Source: Bacillota bacterium (lineage in GTDB: Bacteria > Bacillota > Clostridia > Peptostreptococcales > Anaerovoracaceae). Taken from it: a stretch of 10,344 nt of DNA. The notes under the pieces were generated by a model. It saw nothing but the letters and a program-made list of their open reading frames with translations. It ran no database searches and was not told the DNA's origin. The first letter of the stretch is position 1, and every line of letters begins with the position of its first letter. The stretch is taken from the NCBI GenBank assembly GCA_017431395.1, contig JAFRLD010000186.1, positions 1 through 10,344 on the forward strand. Direction: 5' to 3'. Below, piece by piece: positions 4,802-10,344 of the stretch. The position numbers were made by a program, and so were the translations under genes.

Positions 4802-7445
4802 CGATTCGCGGATCAAACGAATATTCACCAGAAACAGATATGCCGCTGCGGCGTTTTTTCTGCCGGTACTGATCACAGTACTGGCATTTGCTGTGACCGG
4901 GATCTATCCGTTCGGGGAGAACCAGATCACGGTCATCGACATGTACCATCAGTACGTGCCGTTTCTCAGTGAGCTGCAGTATAAGCTGCACCATGGGGGC
5001 AGCCTGTTTTACAGCTGGGACGGCGCCGGAGGCTTTAACTTCTGGAATCTGCTCGCCTATTACGGGGCGAGTCCGCTGAACCTGCTGCTATTCCTGTTCC
5101 CCGAAAAGCTCATCGTCGAAGGAGTCACCTGCATTCTGCTCATTAAGATCGGTCTGGCGGGCTGTTTCATGTATCTGTTTCTCGCCGGGATCTGCGGGAA
5201 TGAGGAACGGGTCTGGCTTCGCAGCAGCAGTGCCGGGGCCTGGATCCGCGTAGGCATGGGAAGCCTGTATGCGCTGTGTTCTTATACCTGCGCGTATTTC
5301 TGGTGCATCATGTGGATGGATGTGATGGCGCTTCTGCCGCTCATCATTCTGGGCCTTTACCGTCTCGTGGATGAGGGCAGGGGCACGCTTTATGCGATCA
5401 GCCTGGGACTGGCCTGCTTTTGCAACTACTATATCAGCCTGATGATGTGCATCTTCATCGTGCTGTACTATTTGATGCTGTACTTCAGCAAGAAGCGCGA
5501 AGGCGGCGTGCGGGGCTTCTTCCGGGTGACTATACGGACCGCCCTTTATTCCTGCATCGGTGCAGGTCTGGCCGCGCCCATGCTGATCCCGACTTATATC
5601 AGCATGAAAAACACCTACTATACCCCGTCGGAGATGCCTGAGAGCTGGTATTTTTACCACTCACCGACGGAGGTGGTGAACCAGCTTTTGCCGCTCGCCC
5701 ATCTCAGCTTCAGGGAGGGACTACCGAATATCTGTGTAGGTCTCCTGGTCTGTATGATGCTGGTATGCTTCTTCGTCAGCCGGACGATCACGCTGCGCGA
5801 TAAGCTCTGCCACGGGCTTCTGCTCGCAGTCCTGTTCTTTAGCCTGAATGTGAACGGCTTCGATTTCATCTGGCACGGGTTCCACTACCCGAACGAGCTG
5901 CCGTTCCGCTGGTCATTCGCCGTCTCTTTCGTGCTCGTAGAGATGGCCTGCCGGGCGCTCATCCGCCTGCCCGAGATCCGGCTGAATACGCTCTGGGCGA
6001 TCCTGGCCGGCGGCCTGGGCTATTATCTCATAGCGGTCCGGATGCTCCAGAACTCTGAAGCGCTGGATGCTCCCGACGCATTCTTCTACATCGGCATCAT
6101 GCTCCTTGGCCTATATACAGCGATCCTTGTGATCTGCCGCAAAGGCTGGTTCAGCTGCCGCACCGCTTCCCTGCTCCTGTTGCTCGTCATCAGCGCGGAG
6201 CTGGCGTGCACGGTGACGCTTTCTTTCGAGAAGGTCGGGAACGTGGAGCGTGCCCCGTACCTTGACGGAAGCAAGGAGATCGCAGAACTGACGGAGACCA
6301 CTTCCGGTGAGTTCGCCAGAACGGAGCTCTACGACTGGTCGATCATGAACACACCGGCGCTGTACCATTATCGGGGGCTTTCGCAGTTCTCCTCTTCACT
6401 GAATTCCCATGCGACCGAGCTTATGGAAAAGATCGGTCTGGAAGGGGAACCGGGCAAGAACCGCTATAATTACGTGTTCTCCGATCCGGTGACGAACGCG
6501 ATCCTGAATCTGAAATACATGATCTGCGCGGGCGAGCCGCTGGATGATCCGGGCTTCAAGGAAGGTGTGAGCGCCGGAGACTATACGATGTATGAGAATC
6601 GTCAGCCGCTTTCGGTAGGGTACATGCTCCCGAAGAGCATCCGGACCTGGGACCTGATCAGTACGAATCCATTCGATGTGCTGGACGACTATGTCCGGGC
6701 AGCTACGGACAATCAGGTCGAGAGCGTGTTCCGCGAGCTGGGAGCACCGGAGATCGAGACGTATTCTGCCGAAGTTACGGAAGAGGGGAATGGAGTTTTT
6801 ACAGCCTACTCGGAGGATTCCGAGAGCGGAATGGTCCAGCTGACCTATGAGGCGGAGGAAGCCGGGTCTCATTACGTATACATCGAAGCGGATCAGGCGG
6901 AGACGATCGATGTCATCGATGAGCATGCGGACACCATATCCCTGCGCGAGGACTGCGGAGCGGTCGTGAACATCGGGCAGCTGCGGGAAGGAGAAGAATT
7001 CACGATAGAGGTCGACTTCGAGACCGATGGCGGCGGCAACATGCGCTGCCATGTCTGTACGATAGATGAGGAAGCATGGCAGGAGGCCTATGCCATGATC
7101 AGCCGGGACCTTATGGAAGTGGAAGCCTTCGGGGACACATTCATCGAGGGCAAGGTCCATGCTGCCCAGGAGGGGATCCTGACGACCTCCGTACTGAATG
7201 AGCAGGGCTGGAAACTCCAGGTGGACGGAGATGAAAAAACCATCGAATTGGTGGGCGGCGATTTCATCGCGGTGCCTCTCACTGCGGGAGATCATTCGGT
7301 CCGGCTTTCCTTCCGGCCGCCGGGACTCATCGCAGGCTGCGTGATTCTGCTCATATGCATCGGGCTGCTCGTCTGTTTCGCTCAGCTTCGCCAGAGATGG
7401 ATAAGGCGCTGCAGGCAGTCTGAGATCTCATCCAGCGGGATCTGA
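4791..7445 (+). CDS. yfhO: YfhO-family polytopic membrane GT-C glycosyltransferase
   Basis: The 884-residue protein is close in length to Bacillus YfhO. A membrane helix at about 18-38 is followed by the family's signature external loop: GENQITVIDMYHQYVPFLSE from residue 42, with Asp50 in the position of the GT-C catalytic acidic residue, then a GGxxFYSWDGAGGFNFWNLL-type stretch and YYGASPLNLLLFLFP. About a dozen hydrophobic segments extend to near residue 475. An extracellular, mostly beta domain rich in Asp/Glu spans about 480-850, and a final helix lies near 855-877 before a basic tail. Known relatives (Bacillus YfhO, Listeria GtlB) take the sugar from undecaprenyl phosphate and attach it to teichoic or lipoteichoic acid outside the cell. 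The gene overlaps the GT2 gene by 11 bases, with ATG ATG at 4791-4796, and probably relies on translational coupling. Its 3' end overlaps the convergent MocR-type gene by 64 bp. The acceptor polymer in this organism is unknown. Confidence 0.9.
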   Translation: MMNDDSRIKRIFTRNRYAAAAFFLPVLITVLAFAVTGIYPFGENQITVIDMYHQYVPFLSELQYKLHHGGSLFYSWDGAGGFNFWNLLAYYGASPLNLLLFLFPEKLIVEGVTCILLIKIGLAGCFMYLFLAGICGNEERVWLRSSSAGAWIRVGMGSLYALCSYTCAYFWCIMWMDVMALLPLIILGLYRLVDEGRGTLYAISLGLACFCNYYISLMMCIFIVLYYLMLYFSKKREGGVRGFFRVTIRTALYSCIGAGLAAPMLIPTYISMKNTYYTPSEMPESWYFYHSPTEVVNQLLPLAHLSFREGLPNICVGLLVCMMLVCFFVSRTITLRDKLCHGLLLAVLFFSLNVNGFDFIWHGFHYPNELPFRWSFAVSFVLVEMACRALIRLPEIRLNTLWAILAGGLGYYLIAVRMLQNSEALDAPDAFFYIGIMLLGLYTAILVICRKGWFSCRTASLLLLLVISAELACTVTLSFEKVGNVERAPYLDGSKEIAELTETTSGEFARTELYDWSIMNTPALYHYRGLSQFSSSLNSHATELMEKIGLEGEPGKNRYNYVFSDPVTNAILNLKYMICAGEPLDDPGFKEGVSAGDYTMYENRQPLSVGYMLPKSIRTWDLISTNPFDVLDDYVRAATDNQVESVFRELGAPEIETYSAEVTEEGNGVFTAYSEDSESGMVQLTYEAEEAGSHYVYIEADQAETIDVIDEHADTISLREDCGAVVNIGQLREGEEFTIEVDFETDGGGNMRCHVCTIDEEAWQEAYAMISRDLMEVEAFGDTFIEGKVHAAQEGILTTSVLNEQGWKLQVDGDEKTIELVGGDFIAVPLTAGDHSVRLSFRPPGLIAGCVILLICIGLLVCFAQLRQRWIRRCRQSEISSSGI

Positions 7446-8797
7446 TTGTAAGAGAGAAGGATCAGGTCCGAAGACAGGACGACCGGGATGCCGAGGGATT
7501 CGGCATCCTTTTTTAATTGCTCAGAAGGCTTACTGCCAGCGACCTGCAGAAGCACGCTGATACCGGAGGAAGTATCCCTTACCCGAATAAAATCCGCCGC
7601 CTGTGAGCGGAAGGTGTCAATGACCCTGGAGAGTTTCTGGGCATAGAGCTTGCGCAGCTTGCGGAGATGGGTCTGGTACAGGCCGCTTTCCATGAAAAGT
7701 GCCAGCGTCAGCTGCTCCAGCTTCGAACAGGTCTGGGAATACCCCTCCAGCTGAAGGGAGAAACGCCCTGCGATCTGCGGGGGCAGGACCATGTAGCTGA
7801 TCCTGACCGCAGCGAACAGGGTGCTGGAGAAGGAACCGAGGTAGATGACCCGGTCATCGTCCGTCAGGCTCTTTAGCGCTGGTATAGGACGGCCGAAATA
7901 GCGAAGTTCACTGTCGTAATCGTCTTCGATGATGAAACTGTCGTTTTCGATCGCCCAGCGGATCAGTTCGAAACGCCGGCCGATCGGCATCACGGATCCG
8001 GTGAAGGAATGGTTGGATGGACTGACATAGACTGCGGCACGGATGTTGGCCGGAAGCTTCTCAAGAACCAGGCCGTTATCTGCCACGGCTACCGGAGTGA
8101 TGGCGAAGCCCCGGTCACGGAAGGTGCTGCGGACCGGCAGGTAACCGGGATCTTCCAGGGCGATGTGTTCCACCTGCAACTGGCGGAGGATCGTCGCCAG
8201 ATGGCCGGTGATCTGCTGGGTGCCTGCGCCGATGAAGATCTGCTCCGGTCTGCAGGCCACGCCGCGGCTCTGGTAGAGGTACCCGGCGATCTCCGAGCGC
8301 AGCGCCATCTCCCCCTGGGGGTCCCCTTCGAAGAAGAGGGACGGTGAGTATTCGTTCAGGATCCGGTTCATGCATTTTTTCCATTTGTTGAAATCGAAAC
8401 AGTCCGGATCGTAGATCCACGGGGTGCCGGGTGCGCCATCCTCTGAGCCGGATAACAATTTTTGCTCAAAATGGCTGTTTTCGGAAGGTACAGTACTTTC
8501 AAGAGCAGAGGCGTCGGGACCGGGATCAGAGGGATCTGCGCCGGCCGAAGCAACGTGGCCGACGTAATACCCGGACTGGGCACGGCTATAAATGTAGCCT
8601 TCCACCAAAAGCTGGTCGTATGCCTTCTCGATGGTCGTGATGGAGAGACCGATGGACTTCGAAAGGCTTCGAAGCGAAGGGAGCCGCTCGCCTTCGGTGA
8701 TGTCGCCCCGAAGGATGGCGATCTTCAGATAGCGGTAGAGCTGCATGTAATAGGGTTCGTTCCTGGACTCGTCCAGCACGGGAAGGATGGCTTTCAT
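7382..8797 (-). CDS. MocR-type transcriptional regulator (GntR HTH plus aminotransferase-like domain) lacking the PLP lysine
   Basis: The 471-residue protein has an N-terminal winged HTH (about 15-80, with ERLPSLRSLSKSIGLSITTI and YDQLLVEGYI), a linker, and a fold-type I aminotransferase-like domain (about 130-465). GabR and PdxR share this architecture and use PLP as effector or cofactor. Conserved landmarks are present: FIGAGTQQI, EDPGY, EDDYDSELRY (291-300; the PLP-contacting Asp292 and Tyr294) and RISYMVLP. The position that carries the Schiff-base lysine in the family (GSFSK) reads GSFSS, so residue 325 is Ser (codon AGC, 7825-7823). The usual TPSHQFPTG and GLHL stretches are also altered (SPSNHSFTG, GISVLL). 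It may bind a pyridine ligand non-covalently or another ligand. The start has GAGGTG (8807-8802), 4 bases before ATG. It is divergent from the ECF operon and probably represses or activates it. Confidence 0.88.
   Translation of the reverse strand: MKAILPVLDESRNEPYYMQLYRYLKIAILRGDITEGERLPSLRSLSKSIGLSITTIEKAYDQLLVEGYIYSRAQSGYYVGHVASAGADPSDPGPDASALESTVPSENSHFEQKLLSGSEDGAPGTPWIYDPDCFDFNKWKKCMNRILNEYSPSLFFEGDPQGEMALRSEIAGYLYQSRGVACRPEQIFIGAGTQQITGHLATILRQLQVEHIALEDPGYLPVRSTFRDRGFAITPVAVADNGLVLEKLPANIRAAVYVSPSNHSFTGSVMPIGRRFELIRWAIENDSFIIEDDYDSELRYFGRPIPALKSLTDDDRVIYLGSFSSTLFAAVRISYMVLPPQIAGRFSLQLEGYSQTCSKLEQLTLALFMESGLYQTHLRKLRKLYAQKLSRVIDTFRSQAADFIRVRDTSSGISVLLQVAGSKPSEQLKKDAESLGIPVVLSSDLILLSYNQIPLDEISDCLQRLIHLWRS
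7486..7514 (+). terminator. Intrinsic terminator of the GT2-yfhO operon, located inside the opposite gene
   Basis: A perfect 9-bp stem pairs GGATGCCGA (7486-7494) with TCGGCATCC (7500-7508) around a 5-base loop and is followed by six T (7509-7514). It lies 40 bases after the yfhO stop codon. On the minus strand the same bases are codons of the MocR-type regulator reading KKDAESLGIP. The T run faces only the plus strand, so regulator transcription from the other side should not stop here. Confidence 0.85.
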
Positions 8798-8923
8798 AGG
8801 ACACCTCGTATCGCCGATAGACGATTGTACACTAAAAAATAATTAGTTTTGTATATTTAATATAATACACTTTTCCTTTACAATAGTATAAACCCAAAAG
8901 GAAGATGAGAAAAGAGGAATGTT
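8798..8923. promoter_or_regulatory. Divergent promoter/operator region between the MocR-type gene and the ECF operon
   Basis: This 126-bp AT-rich spacer should contain both promoters and the regulator's sites. On the minus strand TACAAT (8829-8824) is a good -10 for the regulator, about 20-30 bases before its ATG, but the -35 is poor. On the plus strand TATAAT (8861-8866) is a good -10 for the ECF operon, also without a good -35; weak -35 elements are usual at activated promoters. Repeated elements are TTGTACACT (8825-8833), TTGTATATT (8849-8857) and TACACT again at 8866-8871. An ACTAA/TTAGT inverted repeat spans 8831-8847. MocR proteins usually bind direct repeats, so the TTGTAYAYT pair, 24 bases apart, is the best operator candidate. 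Confidence 0.4.
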
Positions 8924-9484
8924 ATGAGAATGCGAACAGAAGATTCAAAAGTATATCATGTGGTAATGACGGCGATGATGATGTGCATCATCATGGTCTC
9001 CATCATGCTGCTTCGGGTGCCCATCCCATTCACACAGGGCTATGTCAACCTGAGCGATGCCATGATCTTCATGGCGGTGATCATCCTGGGCTGGAAGTAC
9101 GGGGCGGTCGCGGCAGGCCTGGGCAGTATGCTGGGTGACCTCATGTCCGGCTTCGCCATGTGGGCCCCCTGGAGCCTGGGGATCAAAGCGGTGATGGCCA
9201 TCATCTTCGGCCTGATCATCCAGTCGGTAGCCGCCAGGAAAGCGGTCAGCGGCAGGGCCTTCGTTTCCATAGAGGTAGTGGGCATGGTCGTCGCGGGCCT
9301 GTTCATGGCGGGCGCCTACTTTGTCGCAGAAGGCATCATGTACGGCAACTGGCCGGTAGCCGTGCTTGGGATCCCCTGGAACATCGCCCAGTTCGCGGTC
9401 GGCGCCGCCCTGGCGGTGGCTCTGAATACGGCTCTGGCCAAGACATCGCTGCGGGGCCACATGGCCTACGCGCAGCCACAATAA
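8924..9484 (+). CDS. ECF transporter S component (substrate-binding membrane subunit), vitamin B6/HMP-type candidate
   Basis: The 186-residue very hydrophobic protein has about six membrane helices (roughly 12-30, 46-62, 66-82, 86-105, 117-140 and 148-175), the usual size and topology of an ECF S component. Its motif pattern VPIPFTQGYVNLSDAMIFMA, then ILGWKYGAVAAGLGSMLGDL and WAPWSLGIKAVMA, fits the PdxU/HmpT-like S-component group. Characterised or predicted members take up pyridoxine-type or hydroxymethyl-pyrimidine vitamin precursors. The EcfA1 ATPase gene starts 13 bases downstream and EcfA2 follows. The divergent MocR-type regulator, a family tied to vitamin B6, favours pyridoxine or a related ring compound; this is inference from context. 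The start is ATG 8924 with AGAGGA (8913-8918); a second in-frame ATG lies at 8930. The start of 8924 is preferred from Shine-Dalgarno spacing. Confidence 0.85.
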   Translation: MRMRTEDSKVYHVVMTAMMMCIIMVSIMLLRVPIPFTQGYVNLSDAMIFMAVIILGWKYGAVAAGLGSMLGDLMSGFAMWAPWSLGIKAVMAIIFGLIIQSVAARKAVSGRAFVSIEVVGMVVAGLFMAGAYFVAEGIMYGNWPVAVLGIPWNIAQFAVGAALAVALNTALAKTSLRGHMAYAQPQ

Positions 9485-9497
9485 GAAGGAGACTGGA

Positions 9498-10334
9498 ATG
9501 TCTGCATTTATAGAGGTAGACGATCTTAAATTTGACTATATCAAACAGGATGGAACTTCCCTGCGGGCGGTCGACGGAATCAGCTTCCGGATCGAGCGGG
9601 GAAGTTTTACTGCCATCATAGGCCAGAACGGGTCCGGCAAGTCGACCCTGGCCAAGAACATCAATGCCCTCCTTCTTCCGACAGAGGGAAGGATCCTGGT
9701 CGACGGACTGGATACCGCTGATCCCGCCAGCCTTTGGGAGATCCGCCGGCGGGTGGCCATGGTCTTCCAGAACCCGGACAACCAGATCGTGTCCTCCATC
9801 GTTGAGGACGACATCGCTTTCGGTCCCGAAAACCTGGGCGTGGATCCTTCGGAGATCCGCCAGAGGGTCCGCTTCGCCCTGAAGGACGTGGAGATGGAGG
9901 AATACCGCAGGAAAGCGCCCCATCTACTGTCCGGCGGTCAGAAACAGCGGATCGCCATCGCCGGGGCCGTCGCCATGGAGCCCCAGTGCATCGTCTTTGA
10001 CGAGCCGACGGCCATGCTGGATCCCAGGGGGAGAAGCGAAGTGCTGAAGGTGATCGAGAGGCTCCACGACAAGGGGATCACGACCATCCTGATCACCCAT
10101 TTCATGGAGGAAGCCGCCCGGGCGGACCACGTGATCGTCATGAACAAGGGCAGGCTGGAAATGGACGGGACTCCCACGGAGATCTTCTCCATGCAGGACC
10201 GGCTGAAGGAGCTTTCTCTGGATGTTCCGGCCCCGATATATCTGGCCCGGATCCTGGGCGAGCGGGGCGTGGACCTTCCGCCGGGGATCGAGACGACCGA
10301 AGAGCTTGTGAGGTGTCTATGTCAATTACAGTAA
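9498..10334 (+). CDS. ecfA1: Energy-coupling factor transporter ATPase EcfA1 (CbiO type)
   Basis: The 278-residue cytoplasmic ABC ATPase powers the ECF vitamin transporter together with EcfA2, an EcfT scaffold and the S component. Motifs in order are Walker A GQNGSGKST (42-50), Q-loop VFQNPDNQIV (89-98), signature LSGGQKQR (144-151), Walker B CIVFDEPTAMLD (164-175) with catalytic Glu169, and switch His201 (ILITH). The Q-loop NPDNQ and the following DDIAFGPEN are typical of EcfA/CbiO proteins and not of ABC importers with binding proteins. The start has AAGGAG (9486-9491), 6 bases before ATG. It follows the S component by 13 bases and overlaps the next ORF's start by 16 bases, so the genes form one operon. 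All catalytic residues are intact. Confidence 0.95.
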   Translation: MSAFIEVDDLKFDYIKQDGTSLRAVDGISFRIERGSFTAIIGQNGSGKSTLAKNINALLLPTEGRILVDGLDTADPASLWEIRRRVAMVFQNPDNQIVSSIVEDDIAFGPENLGVDPSEIRQRVRFALKDVEMEEYRRKAPHLLSGGQKQRIAIAGAVAMEPQCIVFDEPTAMLDPRGRSEVLKVIERLHDKGITTILITHFMEEAARADHVIVMNKGRLEMDGTPTEIFSMQDRLKELSLDVPAPIYLARILGERGVDLPPGIETTEELVRCLCQLQ

Positions 10335-10344
10335 AAGATCTGAC
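10319..10344 (+). CDS. ecfA2: Start of a second ECF ATPase gene, EcfA2 (runs off the right edge)
   Basis: Only eight full codons are visible: ATG at 10319 gives MSITVKDL, which fits the beginning of an EcfA2/CbiO ATPase. GAGG (10310-10313) gives a Shine-Dalgarno inside the end of ecfA1. The start lies 16 bases before the end of ecfA1, the overlap usual in ecfA1-ecfA2-ecfT operons. The assignment rests on position and a short N-terminus only. Confidence 0.65.

Noticed and set aside
7382..7445. Mis-annotated end or frameshift causing the yfhO/regulator overlap
   Set aside because: Both C-termini look natural: yfhO ends with a membrane helix and basic tail, and the regulator ends at the usual family length. 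The overlap seems genuine.
8798..8923. Vitamin riboswitch (TPP, FMN or similar) before the ECF S component
   Set aside because: The leader is short and AT-rich, without conserved riboswitch cores or a terminator hairpin; protein-based regulation by the adjacent regulator is more likely.
1..10344. CRISPR array, IS element, phage or plasmid genes
   Set aside because: No regularly spaced repeats, transposase, integrase or phage-like ORFs were found on either strand.

Overview
The window looks like chromosomal DNA of an anaerobic member of the Bacillota, probably class Clostridia. The pointers are strong Shine-Dalgarno sequences (GGAGG, AAGGAG), AT-rich intergenic spacers between moderately GC-rich genes, an ECF vitamin transporter, a MocR-type regulator and a GtrB/YfhO surface-glycosylation pair. 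No rRNA, tRNA, CRISPR array, IS element or phage gene was seen. Genus cannot be assigned from the sequence alone.

Layout. Bases 1-233 (minus) hold the 5' part of an AlaX-like alanyl-tRNA editing gene with a good promoter. A 511-bp AT-rich spacer (234-744) carries three perfect 9-mer DnaA boxes and a 14-bp palindrome; divergent genes flank it. This is the most unusual non-coding element here: a candidate replication origin or DnaA-titration/control site, although no dnaA, dnaN or rpmH gene is present. To its right lie an AraC-family regulator with an unusual 230-residue C-terminal extension (745-2280) and a saccharopine-dehydrogenase-family oxidoreductase (2392-3678). The latter has its own promoter, strong terminators on both sides, and arginine codons unlike those of its neighbours, suggesting high expression.

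Bases 3788-7445 form a two-gene operon: a membrane-anchored GT2 polyprenyl-phosphate glycosyltransferase overlapping a YfhO-family multi-membrane-span GT-C protein. Together they probably build and use a lipid-linked sugar to decorate a cell-envelope polymer, as CsbB/YfhO do in Bacillus. The operon runs convergently into a MocR-type (GntR HTH plus aminotransferase fold) regulator on the minus strand (7382-8797). The two coding regions overlap by 64 bp, and the operon's intrinsic terminator (7486-7514) lies inside the regulator's coding sequence.

The regulator has Ser325 where the family normally has the PLP-binding lysine. It is divergent from an ECF transporter operon: S component (8924-9484), EcfA1 ATPase (9498-10334) and the first codons of EcfA2 (from 10319). 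The arrangement suggests regulated vitamin uptake, with vitamin B6 or a related pyridine/pyrimidine precursor as the leading guess.
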